From Brevirhabdus pacifica (lineage in GTDB: Bacteria > Pseudomonadota > Alphaproteobacteria > Rhodobacterales > Rhodobacteraceae), in assembly GCF_002797755.1 (NCBI RefSeq), contig NZ_PGFI01000011.1, positions 992,001 through 1,056,000 on the forward strand: a DNA stretch of 64,000 nucleotides, read 5' to 3'. Both the position numbers and the translations under genes were made by a program. The notes below the pieces were generated by a model. That model was not told where the DNA came from. It worked only from the letters and a program-made list of their open reading frames with translations, and searched no databases. Below, one piece after another: positions 7,561 through 16,308 of this stretch. The first letter of the stretch is position 1; each line of letters opens with the position of its first letter.

Positions 7561-9066
7561 ATGTCCGCTGATACCAAGAGCTCCGATCTGGCCGCGCTGA
7601 CCATCGCCGGCGCCCGCGACGCCCTGCGCAAGGGCGAGGTGACCTCGGTCGAGCTGACCCAAGCCTGCCTGTCCCGTATCGAAGGGGCCGACGCCCTGGG
7701 CGCCTTCGTCCACAAAACCCCCGAGATCGCGCTGGAGCGTGCCCGCGCCGCCGACGACCGGCTGGCCAAGGGCGACGCTCCCGCCATGTGCGGCATTCCC
7801 ATCGGCATCAAGGATCTTTTCTGCACCGAGGGCGTGCCCAGCCAGGCCGCCTCGCGCATTCTCGAAGGGTTCCTGCCGCAATACGAATCCACCGTCTCGG
7901 CCAAGCTGCGCGACGCGGGCTCGGTCATGCTGGGCAAGCTGAACATGGACGAGTTCGCGATGGGCTCGTCGAACGAAACCTCGGTCTACGGCAATGCGGT
8001 GAACCCGTGGCGCCGCGACGGGGACGACACCGCGCTGACGCCCGGCGGCTCGTCGGGTGGCTCGGCCAGCGCCGTGGCGGCTGATCTGTGTCTGGGGGCC
8101 ACGGGCACCGACACCGGCGGCTCCATCCGGCAGCCCGCCGCCTTCACCGGCATCACCGGGCTGAAGCCCACCTACGGTCGCTGCTCGCGCTGGGGCGTGG
8201 TGGCCTTCGCCTCGTCGCTGGATCAGGCCGGTCCCATGACCAAGACCGTGCGGGATGCGGCCATCATGTTCGGCGCGATGGCCGGTCATGATCCCAAGGA
8301 CAGCACCAGTGCCGATCTGGCCGTGCCGGATTTCGAGGCGATGTTGACCGGCGACATCAAGGGCAAGGTCATCGGCCTGCCGCGCGAATACCGCATGGAC
8401 GGCATGCCCGCCGAGATCGAGAAGCTGTGGGCCGAGGGCGCCGACATGCTGCGCGACGCCGGCGCCGAGATCCGGGACATCAGCCTGCCGCACACCAAAT
8501 ACGCCCTGCCGGCCTATTACGTGATCGCGCCCGCCGAGGCCTCGTCGAATCTGGCGCGCTATGACGGCGTCCGCTACGGCCACCGGGCCACGCTGGCTCA
8601 GGGCGACGGCATCACCGAGATGTATGAAAAGACCCGCGCCGAGGGCTTCGGCCCCGAGGTCCAGCGCCGGGTCATGGTCGGCACCTACGTGCTGTCGGCC
8701 GGTTTCTACGACGCCTATTACAACCGCGCCCGCAAGGTCCGCGCCCTGATCAAGCGCGACTTCGATCAGGCCTTCGAGGCCGGGGTCGATGCCATCCTGA
8801 CGCCCACCACCCCCTCGGCCGCCTTCGGTCTGGGCGAGATGACCGAGGCCGACCCCGTCGCGATGTATCTCAACGACGTCTTCACGGTGACGGTCAACCT
8901 GGCCGGCCTGCCGGGGATCGCGGTGCCCACGGGCACGGATGCCAAGGGCCTGCCGCTGGGGCTGCAACTGATCGGGCGTCCGTGGGAAGAGGGCGAGTTG
9001 CTGAATGCTGCCTATGCGCTTGAATCGGCAGCCGGGTTTGTTTCCAAGCCCGCCAAATGGTGGTAA
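7561..9066 (+). CDS. gatA: Aspartyl/glutamyl-tRNA amidotransferase subunit A
   Basis: A 501-residue amidase-signature enzyme supplying ammonia from glutamine in the GatCAB complex. The catalytic Lys84 sits in [10 protein letters not shown], the cis-Ser in [10 protein letters not shown] (about 164-165) and the nucleophile Ser188 in [12 protein letters not shown]. The GatA-specific [14 protein letters not shown] block is intact. Immediately downstream of gatC. A GC-rich hairpin (9078-9112) lies shortly after the stop. Confidence 0.97.
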   Translation: MSADTKSSDLAALTIAGARDALRKGEVTSVELTQACLSRIEGADALGAFVHKTPEIALERARAADDRLAKGDAPAMCGIPIGIKDLFCTEGVPSQAASRILEGFLPQYESTVSAKLRDAGSVMLGKLNMDEFAMGSSNETSVYGNAVNPWRRDGDDTALTPGGSSGGSASAVAADLCLGATGTDTGGSIRQPAAFTGITGLKPTYGRCSRWGVVAFASSLDQAGPMTKTVRDAAIMFGAMAGHDPKDSTSADLAVPDFEAMLTGDIKGKVIGLPREYRMDGMPAEIEKLWAEGADMLRDAGAEIRDISLPHTKYALPAYYVIAPAEASSNLARYDGVRYGHRATLAQGDGITEMYEKTRAEGFGPEVQRRVMVGTYVLSAGFYDAYYNRARKVRALIKRDFDQAFEAGVDAILTPTTPSAAFGLGEMTEADPVAMYLNDVFTVTVNLAGLPGIAVPTGTDAKGLPLGLQLIGRPWEEGELLNAAYALESAAGFVSKPAKWW

Positions 9067-9077
9067 TGAGCCGCAAA

Positions 9078-9112
9078 ACCCTGCCGGGCGGCTGAACCGG
9101 CCGGCGCAGGGT
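9078..9112 (+). terminator. Hairpin after gatA
   Basis: ACCCTGC at 9078-9084 pairs with GCAGGGT at 9106-9112, enclosing a second internal GC-rich stem. No T-run follows, so it would be a weak intrinsic terminator, or an attenuating or processing hairpin between gatA and the lipoprotein gene. Confidence 0.35.
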
Positions 9113-9138
9113 CTCACAGCACAGAGGCAGCGGAACAC

Positions 9139-9810
9139 ATGCGCAGCATCGCAGGACTGGTCTTCGTCGCGGGGGTGGCCGCCTGTGCCCCCCAGGTGCC
9201 CGACTCGGGCGCCGGGGTCGGCTTCGACAATTACAGCGAATACCAGCAGCGTCGCGCCGAGCGTGACCGTCAGCTCTCGGGCGGCGCGGTGCAGACCGCG
9301 ACCCTGGCTCCGGCCTCGGGCGGCGTCACCGCCGCCCCGGCCGAGCCCGGCACACGCCCCCGCGGCGCCCCCCCGTCCGAGGCCGCGACGGCCGCAGGCG
9401 CCCCCGGCACCGGCCGCCGCCAGATCTCGGACGAGCAAAGCTTCGAGGCCGTCGCCTCGCGCGAATCCATCGAGAGCGACCGTCAGCGTATCGAGCAGCA
9501 GCGCGAGCAATACCGCGTCATCCAGCCCGAGCCGGTGCCCCAGCGCACGGGCAACACCGGGCCGAACATCGTCCAGTACGCGCTTTCGACCAGCCATCTG
9601 CCCGGCACTCAGATGTACCGGCGCTCGCGTTGGGTGACCTCGGGCTCCAACGCCCGCAACTGCGCCAAATACGGCGCCGCCGACATCGCTCAGGAGGCTT
9701 TCCTGGCCAATGGCGGGCCCCAGAAGGACCGCGAGAACCTGGATCCCGATGGCGACGGCTTCGCCTGCGGCTGGGATCCCTCGCCTTTCCGCCGGGCCGT
9801 GAACCGCTGA
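9139..9810 (+). CDS. Lipoprotein with C-terminal Excalibur-like motif
   Basis: A 223-residue envelope protein. The signal peptide ends in a lipobox-like AGVAAC (Cys near residue 16). A long, low-complexity Ala/Pro/Gly/Gln linker runs to about residue 150. The C-terminal 60 residues contain CAKYGAADIAQEAFL and LDPDGDGFACGWDP. The DPDGDGxxC pattern with a preceding Cys is the Excalibur calcium-binding type motif. Function is unknown; a role at the cell wall is plausible because the next gene is a peptidoglycan amidase whose frame overlaps this stop. ATG chosen for its GGCAGCGGAA ribosome-binding region. Confidence 0.75.
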   Translation: MRSIAGLVFVAGVAACAPQVPDSGAGVGFDNYSEYQQRRAERDRQLSGGAVQTATLAPASGGVTAAPAEPGTRPRGAPPSEAATAAGAPGTGRRQISDEQSFEAVASRESIESDRQRIEQQREQYRVIQPEPVPQRTGNTGPNIVQYALSTSHLPGTQMYRRSRWVTSGSNARNCAKYGAADIAQEAFLANGGPQKDRENLDPDGDGFACGWDPSPFRRAVNR

Positions 9811-10535
9811 GCGGGGCGGCCGGGCGTGCGGGCATTCCCGGCCCGCTCTGGCACCCTTCGCCCAATCGCGGCGCGCGTCGCGGCGGGGCGCTGCCCGATC
9901 TCGTGGTGCTTCATTACACCGGCATGACCAGCGGCGCCGCCGCCCTCGCGCGGCTCTGCGATCCGGGAGCCGAGGTGTCCTGCCACTACCTCGTCCACGA
10001 GGACGGCGCCGTCCGCCAGCTCGTCGACGAGGAGGAGCGCGCCTGGCACGCCGGGGCCGGCGCCTGGGGCGCGGTGGGTGACGTCAATTCGCGCTCGCTG
10101 GGGATCGAGATCGTCAATCGCGGCGACCATCCATTTGCTGCCCACCAGATGGCGGCGCTGATTGCGCTGCTGGGGGGCATCCTTTCGCGCCATTCCATCC
10201 CGCCCGAACGGGTGATCGGCCATTCGGACATGGCGCCCGGGCGCAAGGCCGATCCGGGCCGGCGCTTCGACTGGCGCGGCCTTGCCCGCGAAGGCCTCTC
10301 GGTCTGGCCGGGGGCAGGGGCCGCAATCGAGGCCCCGGCGCAGGATCTGCCGGCCCTCTTTCGCGCCCGGGCGCGCGCCTTCGGCTACCCCGATGTCGCG
10401 GACGCGCCCCTGCTCGAGGCCTTCCGCCAGCGTTTCCGCCCCTGGGATCACGGCCCGCTCTGCGCCGCCGACCTCTCGGCGATCGACGACCTCGCCCGGC
10501 GCTTCCCCGTTGACCGCCCCCCGACAAGGGCGTAA
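9807..10535 (+). CDS. N-acetylmuramoyl-L-alanine amidase, AmiD/AmpD-like (start uncertain)
   Basis: A zinc amidase (Amidase_2 fold) cleaving the MurNAc-L-Ala bond. Motifs visible are LVVLHYTGM (zinc His), VSCHYLVHEDG, RAWHAGAGAW, SLGIEIVNRG, RVIGHSDMAPGRKADPG and a C-terminal peptidoglycan-binding-like region. The family block WHPSPNRGAR must be included, yet no ATG, GTG or TTG exists in frame between 9633 and that block. The best candidate is CTG at 9807, which overlaps the upstream TGA as CTGA, implying coupling to the lipoprotein gene. ATT at 9834 is the alternative; ATG 9630 would overlap the upstream gene by 180 bp. The product lacks an evident signal peptide, suggesting cytoplasmic recycling, with the caveat of the uncertain start. 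Confidence 0.85.
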   Translation: MSGAAGRAGIPGPLWHPSPNRGARRGGALPDLVVLHYTGMTSGAAALARLCDPGAEVSCHYLVHEDGAVRQLVDEEERAWHAGAGAWGAVGDVNSRSLGIEIVNRGDHPFAAHQMAALIALLGGILSRHSIPPERVIGHSDMAPGRKADPGRRFDWRGLAREGLSVWPGAGAAIEAPAQDLPALFRARARAFGYPDVADAPLLEAFRQRFRPWDHGPLCAADLSAIDDLARRFPVDRPPTRA

Positions 10536-10543
10536 CGCAGGCC

Positions 10544-10932
10544 TGCGCGGATGGCCGGATGGCCGCGTGCCGCCCTCGCGGGTGGTGCGAGGAAAGTCCG
10601 GACTCCATGAGGCAACGGTGCCGGGTAACGCCCGGCCGGGGCAACCCGAGGGAAAGCGCCACAGAAAACAGACCGCCCCGGGCTTCGGCCGGGGGTAAGG
10701 GTGAAACGGTGGGGTAAGAGCCCACCGCGGCCCGGGCAACCGGACCGGCACGGCAAGCCCCACCGGGAGCAATGCCAAATAGGAACCTCGCGGGGCATGT
10801 CCCCAGGGCCGTCTCAGCCCGGAGGTTCGGGTTGGCAGCTAGAGCGCCGGGGCAATCCGGCGCCCAGATGAATGGTCATCGAAGGGCCGCAAGGCCCGGA
10901 ACAGAATCCGGCTTACAGGCCGTCCGCGCGTA
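10544..10932 (+). ncRNA. rnpB: RNase P RNA (bacterial class A)
   Basis: The catalytic RNA that trims tRNA 5' leaders. Conserved blocks occur in order: GAGGAAAGTCCGGACTCC near 10590, ACAGAAAACAGACCGCC near 10663, GGTAAGGGTGAAACGGTGGG near 10695, AGATGAATGGTCATC near 10867 and ACAGAATCCGGCTTAC near 10900. The ends were set from helix P1: TGCGCGGATGGCC at 10544 pairs, with wobbles, to GGCCGTCCGCGCG ending at 10930. A T-rich run (tattttttcc) immediately follows and may terminate it. It starts 8 bp after the amidase stop. Confidence 0.95.
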
Positions 10933-11001
10933 TTTTTTCCCCGACCACTCACAGGCAGCCGCCCCCCAACCCGCGCACGCGCCCCGACAGGCGCGGATCC
11001 T

Positions 11002-11027
11002 CCCCCTTCATTGTCGTGAAAATATCC
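11002..11027 (-). repeat. Partial inverted copy of the dispersed GGGGATATTT repeat
   Basis: CCCCCTTCATTGTCGTGAAAATATCC corresponds to the reverse complement of the right half of the element at 20540-20574 (GGATATTTTCGCGACACTGAAGGGG) with a few changes. The GC-rich CCTCCGGCGG half is missing. It lies between rnpB and chrA. Confidence 0.6.
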
Positions 11028-11162
11028 AAGTCCCCACCGCGCCACCCGGCGCCCCGCCTTGATGCCCGCGCCGCAACCTGCCAAGCATGCACAAGCGTCG
11101 CCCGCCCGGGCCCGCGGGACAGGATCGGACCCCACCCGCCAGGTCCCGGACACCCCTTTTGT

Positions 11163-12503
11163 ATGGACCGCTCCGCCATGCCGCTGCCCCCGTCTCCGGC
11201 CGATGCCGCCCATCCCGGCGATGACCCCGCCCGGCCGGTGCCTTATGCCGAGCTGCTGAGCGTCTGGTTCCGGATCGGGCTTCTCTCCTTCGGCGGCCCG
11301 GCCGGTCAGATCGCCCTCATGCACCGCGAGATCGTCGATCGCCGCCACTGGCTGAGCGAGGCGCAATATCTCAACGCCGTCAGCTTCTGCATGTTGCTGC
11401 CCGGCCCCGAGGCGACGCAGATCGCCACCTATGCCGGCTGGCGCAGCCGCGGCTGGGCCGGGGGGCTGATCGCCGGCGGGCTCTTCGTGCTGCCGGGGGC
11501 GGCGATCATCCTGGCGCTGGCCGCGCTCTACGCCGCCCTGGGCTCGGTGCCCTGGTTCCAGGCGGTCTTCCTCGGGGTCAAGGCCGCCGTGGTCGTGGTG
11601 GTCGTCGAGGCGCTCCTGCGGGTGGCCCGACGGGCACTCGGTTCGGCCGACCGCTGGCTGGTCGCGGCCCTGGCCTTCGTCGCCATCTATTTCCTGGCCG
11701 TGCCCTATCCGCTGATCGTTCTTGCCGCGGCCCTCTACGGGTTTGCGGTCTACGACCGGCAGGCGGGGCCGGGGGGCGGACCTGTCGCCGGCGTGCCGCT
11801 CTGGCGCACGCTTGGGACCGTGCTGCTCTGGGGCGGGATCTGGGCCGCGCCGCTGGTGCTGCTGGCGCTCTGGGATCCGGACGGCCTGCTGCTTCAGATC
11901 GGGCTGTTCTTTTCGCGGCTGGCGGTCGTCACCTTCGGCGGCGCCTACGCGGTGCTGACCTACATGGCCCAGGACGTGGTTGGCATTCGCGGCTGGCTTG
12001 ATGCGGCCGAGATGCTGGACGGGCTGGGCCTGGCCGAGACGACGCCGGGCCCGCTGATCCTGGTGACCGAGTTCGTGGGCTATCTTGCCGCCGCCAAGAC
12101 CGGCGGTCCCGGGCCTGCGCTGGCGGCGGCGGCGCTGACCCTGTGGGTGACTTTCGTGCCCTGCTTCCTGTGGATCTTCACCGGCGCCCCCTACATCCAG
12201 TGGATCACCGCCCAGCCCAGGCTGAAGGGTGCCCTGACGGGCATCATGGCCGCCGTGGTGGGGGTGGTGGGCAACCTGTCGCTGTGGTTCGCGCTGCATG
12301 TCTTCTTTGCCGACGTGGGCCGGGCCGAGGTGGGGCCGCTGCGCTTTGCCTGGCCCGATCCGGCCTCGCTCCAGCCCGCGCCGCTGCTATTGGCGGTGCT
12401 GGCGGGCTGGCTGCTGCTGGTGCGGCGCTGGCCGCTGATCCCGGTCCTGGCCACCACCACGGCGGCCGGGCTGGCGTGGTCATTCGCCACGGGACGGATT
12501 TGA
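11163..12503 (+). CDS. chrA: Chromate transporter (CHR family, two-domain)
   Basis: A 446-residue membrane protein made of two homologous CHR halves. The N-terminal half has FRIGLLSFGGPAGQIALMH and MLLPGPEATQIATYAGW (about residues 30-95). The C-terminal half has SRLAVVTFGGAYAVLTYM and LAETTPGPLILVTEFVGY (about 255-310). These paired FGGP/PGP motifs define ChrA, which expels chromate using the proton gradient. About ten to twelve spans. ATG 11163 was chosen; ATG 11178 is the alternative, and a longer open frame upstream runs into rnpB and is not credible. Stands alone between rnpB and rpmG. Confidence 0.92.
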   Translation: MDRSAMPLPPSPADAAHPGDDPARPVPYAELLSVWFRIGLLSFGGPAGQIALMHREIVDRRHWLSEAQYLNAVSFCMLLPGPEATQIATYAGWRSRGWAGGLIAGGLFVLPGAAIILALAALYAALGSVPWFQAVFLGVKAAVVVVVVEALLRVARRALGSADRWLVAALAFVAIYFLAVPYPLIVLAAALYGFAVYDRQAGPGGGPVAGVPLWRTLGTVLLWGGIWAAPLVLLALWDPDGLLLQIGLFFSRLAVVTFGGAYAVLTYMAQDVVGIRGWLDAAEMLDGLGLAETTPGPLILVTEFVGYLAAAKTGGPGPALAAAALTLWVTFVPCFLWIFTGAPYIQWITAQPRLKGALTGIMAAVVGVVGNLSLWFALHVFFADVGRAEVGPLRFAWPDPASLQPAPLLLAVLAGWLLLVRRWPLIPVLATTTAAGLAWSFATGRI

Positions 12504-12516
12504 CCGGCGATTGCGG

Positions 12517-12544
12517 TTGACTCGGCCCCGCGCATAGGTAAAAG
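12517..12544 (+). promoter_or_regulatory. Candidate sigma70 promoter for rpmG
   Basis: TTGACT at 12517 is followed after 16 bp by TAAAAG (4 of 6 to the -10 consensus), about 63 bp before the rpmG start. Only the -35 box is strong. Confidence 0.4.
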
Positions 12545-12607
12545 GCGGGCTTCAAGAGATTTATGGGGCGCCATGCGTTTGCGCCCAAGCTGACCGGAGC
12601 AAAGCCC

Positions 12608-12775
12608 ATGGCGAAGCCAACCACGATCAAGATCCGCCTGAACTCGTCCGCTGGCACCGGCCACTTCTACGTGACCAAGAAGAACGCCCGCACCATGACC
12701 GAGAAGATGGTCGTCAAGAAATACGACCCGGTCGTGCGCAAGCATGTCGAGTACAAGGAAGGCAAGATCAAGTAA
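12608..12775 (+). CDS. rpmG: 50S ribosomal protein L33
   Basis: A 55-residue L33, the normal length. It begins [20 protein letters not shown], has [11 protein letters not shown] and ends [11 protein letters not shown]. The zinc cysteines of the C+ type are absent, as usual for proteobacterial L33. Preceded by GACCGGAGC at RBS distance. Monocistronic, with a candidate promoter upstream and a strong terminator 25 bp after the stop. Confidence 0.97.
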   Translation: MAKPTTIKIRLNSSAGTGHFYVTKKNARTMTEKMVVKKYDPVVRKHVEYKEGKIK

Positions 12776-12800
12776 GACCTTCCTTCAGGATCTTCGGATT

Positions 12801-12832
12801 GGGCCGCCTCCGTCATCGGGGGCGGCCTTTTT
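12801..12832 (+). terminator. Intrinsic terminator of rpmG
   Basis: GGCCGCC and GGCGGCC arms with a short loop, followed by TTTTT. Confidence 0.85.
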
Positions 12833-12884
12833 CATGGCCTGCTGCTGTCGCGCCTGCCCCTGCCGTTCCCCGGATCCAGGCAAC

Positions 12885-12910
12885 AAAAAAGGGCCCCGAG
12901 GGGCCCTTTT
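12885..12910 (-). terminator. Intrinsic terminator of the Bax-inhibitor gene (bidirectional)
   Basis: AAAAAAGGGCCCC GAG GGGGCCCTTTT-type perfect stem with A and T runs on the two sides, so it can work on either strand. It lies 22 bp beyond the minus-strand stop at 12933. Confidence 0.8.
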
Positions 12911-12932
12911 CCGTATCGTGCTGTTCTGGCGC

Positions 12933-13655
12933 TTATTCGCGGTTGCCCATGAACTGCAGCAGGAACATGAACATGTTGATGAAGTCCAGGTAGAGCGACA
13001 GGGCGCCCATGATCGCCGACTTGTGCAGCCACTCGCTGTCACCATGGGCGGCCATCTGGATGTAGGTGTTCTTGATGTTCTGCGTATCATAGGCGGTCAG
13101 GCCGGCGAAGATCAGCACGCCGATCACCGAGATCGCGAAGCTGAGCGCCTCGGACGCCATGAAGATGTTGACGATCGACGCCACGATCAGGCCGATGACG
13201 CCCATGATCAGGAATGAACCCCAACCCGAGATGTCGCGCTTGGTCGTGTAGCCGTAAAGGCTGAGACCGGCGAAGGCGATCGAGGTGACCAGGAAGGTCT
13301 GTGCGATCGACACGCCCGTGTAGACGGCGAAGATGAAGCTGATCGACAGGCCCATCAGCGCGGCGAAACCGTAGAACACGGCCGTCGCTGCGGCGGCGGA
13401 CAGCTTGTTGATCGCGGCGCCGAAGGCGAAGACCACGACCAGGGGCGCGAACATCACGACCCATTTCAGGCCGGTGCCGAAGATGGCGGCCAGCAGCTGC
13501 TCGTTGGTGCCTACCAGGTAGGCGACAAGCCCGGTCACAGCCATGCCGATCGACATGGTCGCGTAGACCTTGTTCATGTGGGCGCGAAGCCCCTCGTCGA
13601 TCCGGGCGGCACCGGCTACGCGCCCAGTGCTGCGGATCGTGTCAAATTCGGCCAT
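12933..13655 (-). CDS. Bax inhibitor-1 / YccA family membrane protein
   Basis: A 240-residue protein with seven predicted spans and the family ending NIFMASEALSFAISVIGVLIF…AYDTQ. The conserved acidic residues sit in AYDTQNIK and LYLDFINMFMFLL. Bacterial relatives are pH-sensitive calcium leak channels or modulators of FtsH. The start MAEFDTIRSTGR follows GGAGGGATAAG; upstream in-frame codons extend into unrelated sequence. Monocistronic with its own terminator. Confidence 0.93.
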   Translation of the reverse strand: MAEFDTIRSTGRVAGAARIDEGLRAHMNKVYATMSIGMAVTGLVAYLVGTNEQLLAAIFGTGLKWVVMFAPLVVVFAFGAAINKLSAAAATAVFYGFAALMGLSISFIFAVYTGVSIAQTFLVTSIAFAGLSLYGYTTKRDISGWGSFLIMGVIGLIVASIVNIFMASEALSFAISVIGVLIFAGLTAYDTQNIKNTYIQMAAHGDSEWLHKSAIMGALSLYLDFINMFMFLLQFMGNRE

Positions 13656-13826
13656 CTTATCCCTCCAGAAAGGCTGATCTTCTCGGGGCCGGAAGCTTGT
13701 CCGGCCTTTGGGTTGAGATATTGGCAGCTTGGAGGGTTTTTTCAAGGCCCGACCGGCGTTTGTCGCGGGTTGCGGCGGCGCATGCGACCGTCGGTCGCCG
13801 CGCCTGCCGCCGCCGGCGTCGCGCAA

Positions 13827-14060
13827 TCAGCGGCGCCAGTGCGCGGGGCTGTCCCAGGTGGGGCCGGTGCGACCCGCGCGGCGGGCGGTCCGGCCGGCGT
13901 GCCGCTCCAGCCCCATGTCGCGCAGGCGGCTGTCGTCCAGGCGCTCCAGACGGGTGGTTTCGCGGAAGGCCGCATCAAGCTCCAGCAGCCGGGCGAGGGG
14001 GGATTTGAAGCGGCGGAAGGGCAGGGCGATAAGGCGGAAGGGGGCGGAAAGCAGGAACAT
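13827..14060 (-). CDS. DUF1127 small protein
   Basis: A 77-residue basic protein with a DUF1127 core: LERLDDSRLRDMGLERHAG at about residues 38-56. Preceded by an amphipathic, Arg-rich N-terminal segment. DUF1127 proteins are small regulators; in other alphaproteobacteria members affect RNA turnover and phosphate or carbon stress responses. AAAGGC precedes the ATG. Divergent from a LysR gene across a 122-bp AT-rich spacer that probably holds both promoters. Length and Arg content are normal for the longer class. Confidence 0.82.
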   Translation of the reverse strand: MFLLSAPFRLIALPFRRFKSPLARLLELDAAFRETTRLERLDDSRLRDMGLERHAGRTARRAGRTGPTWDSPAHWRR

Positions 14061-14182
14061 GGTAACGCCTTTCGATATCTTGATGCCGGAGAGCAGTTGT
14101 ATTTCGATGATTGATGTATCGCCCGGGCTCGCGTATTAGTAAAACGAATGTTCCTTAAGTTCAGCATCACGAAAGTTGATTC

Positions 14183-15034
14183 ATGAGAAACCTCGACGTC
14201 GGCATCCTCCGCTCCTTTGTCGCCGTTGCCGAGACCGGCGGCGTCACCCGCGCGGCGGGCTATCTCAACCTGACGCAATCGGCCGTCTCGATGCAGCTCA
14301 AGCGACTTGAGGCGATGATGAACCTCGAGCTGATCGACCGCTCGGGCCGCCGCGTGGGCCTGACCCTCGCGGGCGAGCAGCTGCTGACCTATGCCCGGCG
14401 CATGGTCGAGATGAACGACGAGGCGTTCCAGCGCATGACCGATCAGGGCTACGAGGGGGAGATCATCCTCGGCGTGCCCAACGACATCGTCTACCCGGTG
14501 ATCCCGCGCGTCCTGCAAAGGTTCAACGCCGAGTTTCCGCGCATGCGGGTGCAGCTTCTGTCGCTGTTCACCTCGGTGTTGAAACGGATGTTCGCGCGGG
14601 GCGAGGTCGACCTGATCCTGACGACCGAACTGGGGCTGGATGCTGGCGGGGAAACCCTGACCGATGTGCCCCTGCGCTGGATAGGCGCGCCTGAGGGGCA
14701 GGCGTGGCGCGAACGGCCCCTGCCGCTGGCCCATTGCCGGCACTGCACCTTCCGGGGTGAGGTTCGCAACCGCCTGGACGCGGCGCACCTGCCGTGGGTG
14801 ATGGCGGTGGAGTCGGATTCCGACCGGACGGTCGAGGCGACGGTCAGCGCCGACCTGGCGGTCACCACCATGCTGGAAGGGACCGAGCCGCGCCACCTGT
14901 CGGTGCTGCCCCACAATTGCGGCCTGCCAAACCTGGGCAGCCAGCGCATCAACCTCTATGGCACCAGTTCGGGGCGGGCGGACGTGATCGAACCGCTGCG
15001 CGACTTCATCCGCCAGGGCTTTGCCACGATCTGA
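14183..15034 (+). CDS. LysR-family transcriptional regulator
   Basis: A 283-residue LTTR. The winged helix-turn-helix lies at residues 3-62 (LRSFVAVAETGGVTRAAGYLNLTQSAVSMQLKRLE). The effector domain runs from about residue 92 (GEIILGVPNDIVYPVIPRVL). Ligand unknown. It is transcribed divergently from the DUF1127 gene, the classical LysR layout in which the regulator controls itself and the divergent gene. I could not identify a convincing T-N11-A operator by eye beyond the generally AT-rich spacer. Confidence 0.92.
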   Translation: MRNLDVGILRSFVAVAETGGVTRAAGYLNLTQSAVSMQLKRLEAMMNLELIDRSGRRVGLTLAGEQLLTYARRMVEMNDEAFQRMTDQGYEGEIILGVPNDIVYPVIPRVLQRFNAEFPRMRVQLLSLFTSVLKRMFARGEVDLILTTELGLDAGGETLTDVPLRWIGAPEGQAWRERPLPLAHCRHCTFRGEVRNRLDAAHLPWVMAVESDSDRTVEATVSADLAVTTMLEGTEPRHLSVLPHNCGLPNLGSQRINLYGTSSGRADVIEPLRDFIRQGFATI

Positions 15035-15074
15035 GACGCGTTTGCGTGCCCGTCAGGCGCCCTTTAGTCGGCCG

Positions 15075-16049
15075 TTAATCGGCCGCGCCATCCATGGTCA
15101 CGACAACCTTGCCCGTGGCCTTGCGCTTGCGCAGCAGATCGAACGCCTCCTCGGCCCGTTCCAGCGGCACGGCGTGGCTGACATGGGGGTTCAGTCGGCC
15201 TGACGCAGCCCAGTCGAAAAGCTGTGCGAGACTGTCGCGCACCACCTCGGGGCGGAAACTGCGGTAAGCGCCCCAGTAGAGGCCCAGCACGCTGATGTTC
15301 TTGACCAGAAGGATGTTGGCGGGGATGGGCGGCACGGTCCCCGAGGCAAAGCCGATCACCAGCATCCGCGCCTCGGGTTTGCAGGCCCGCAGGGCGGCAG
15401 TGAACTGGTCGCCACCCACCGGGTCATAGACCACGTCGGCACCACCCAGTGCCTTGACCGCCTCGCGGATGTCCTCGTTCTCGCTGTCGATCAGGTGGTC
15501 GGCACCGGCCTGGCGGCAGGCCTCCAGCCGATCGGCGCCGCGGGCGCAGGCGATGACGCGCGCGCCCATCAGGTGGCCCAGCTCGACCGCGGTCAGGCCG
15601 ACGCCGCCGGCCGCGCCCAGCACCAGCAGCGTCTCGCCGGGTTGCAGATGGGCACGATGATCCAGCGCCACGTGGCTGGTGCCATAGGCGACCTGGAAGG
15701 CGGCGGCCTCGGCCAAGCCCAGGCTGTCGGGGATGCGCACGGCCTGAGCCGCCTGGTAGACACCGTATTCGGCCATGCCGGCGCCGCCCCCCGCGACGGC
15801 CACCCGCGTGCCGGGGGCGAACCCCTCGACGCCGGGGCCGGCGGCCACGACCTCGCCCGCGACTTCAAGGCCCAGGGTGAAGGGCAGGGGCGGCTTTTCC
15901 TGGTAGGTCCCCTCGATCATCAGCAGGTCCGCGAAATTGACCCCGCAGGCGCCGATGCGGACCAGGATCTGGCCCTCGCCGGGTTCGGGTCGGGCGAGAG
16001 TCCTCAGCTCGGGCGGGCGCCCATGTTCGGTTACCTGCAACGCACGCAT
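15075..16049 (-). CDS. NADPH:quinone oxidoreductase family protein (MDR superfamily)
   Basis: A 324-residue zinc-free medium-chain dehydrogenase/reductase. The N-terminal GroES-like domain has GACGVNFADLLMIEGTYQ (about 33-50) and LGLEVAGEV. The Rossmann motif LGAAGGVGLTAVELG lies at 144-158. No catalytic-zinc cysteines or histidines are present, as in quinone oxidoreductases. It probably reduces quinones or enoyl-type substrates with NADPH; the substrate is not deducible. The start MRALQVTEHG was chosen because GGGAG lies 10 bp upstream; MQSM nine bases earlier is too close to it. Divergent from an XRE regulator across an AT-rich, motif-dense spacer. Confidence 0.92.
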   Translation of the reverse strand: MRALQVTEHGRPPELRTLARPEPGEGQILVRIGACGVNFADLLMIEGTYQEKPPLPFTLGLEVAGEVVAAGPGVEGFAPGTRVAVAGGGAGMAEYGVYQAAQAVRIPDSLGLAEAAAFQVAYGTSHVALDHRAHLQPGETLLVLGAAGGVGLTAVELGHLMGARVIACARGADRLEACRQAGADHLIDSENEDIREAVKALGGADVVYDPVGGDQFTAALRACKPEARMLVIGFASGTVPPIPANILLVKNISVLGLYWGAYRSFRPEVVRDSLAQLFDWAASGRLNPHVSHAVPLERAEEAFDLLRKRKATGKVVVTMDGAAD

Positions 16050-16160
16050 AGATTGCATTCTCCCTGTTGTGCGGATGGGCGGCCCCTGCGATGAAAGAAG
16101 CCGCGCGAAAGGAATCGTCTGCAATCATGGCGCGAGAAGCCCGGCGGGGGAAAGAGGGCT

Positions 16161-16308
16161 TGGCAAATCGAAATTTATTTGCATTCTGCAATTGCAAAAT
16201 GGTAAATACCTGCTCAAACTTGCATATTTTGCAAGGATTGCGCTTTCGCAATCCCGATATTTCAACTATCACGAAGATATCCTTTGAAAATATTGCGCGC
16301 CGTCTGCA
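16161..16308. promoter_or_regulatory. AT-rich spacer with repeated TTGCAA-type motifs and a perfect hairpin
   Basis: In the 334-bp gap between the quinone oxidoreductase and the XRE gene, a markedly AT-rich block carries many TTGCAA-like sites. GCAAAT…ATTTGC (16163-16182) is an inverted repeat. TTTGCATT, CTGCAATT and ATTGCAAA fall at 16178-16198. CTTGCA…TTGCAAG lies at 16219-16235. GGATTGCG-CTTT-CGCAATCC is a perfect 8-bp inverted repeat at 16235-16254, and ATTGCGCG and CTGCAAC lie near 16293-16309. The GC-dinucleotide centres around 16222-16249 are 8-9 bp apart. Likely an operator region for one or both flanking genes. Confidence 0.55.

Noticed and set aside
7099-9597. A very long minus-strand open frame opposite gatC-gatA and the lipoprotein
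   Set aside because: The product is Gly/Arg/His/Ala-rich with no domain. The plus strand encodes proteins with intact GatC/GatA catalytic motifs. High GC leaves antisense frames open by chance.
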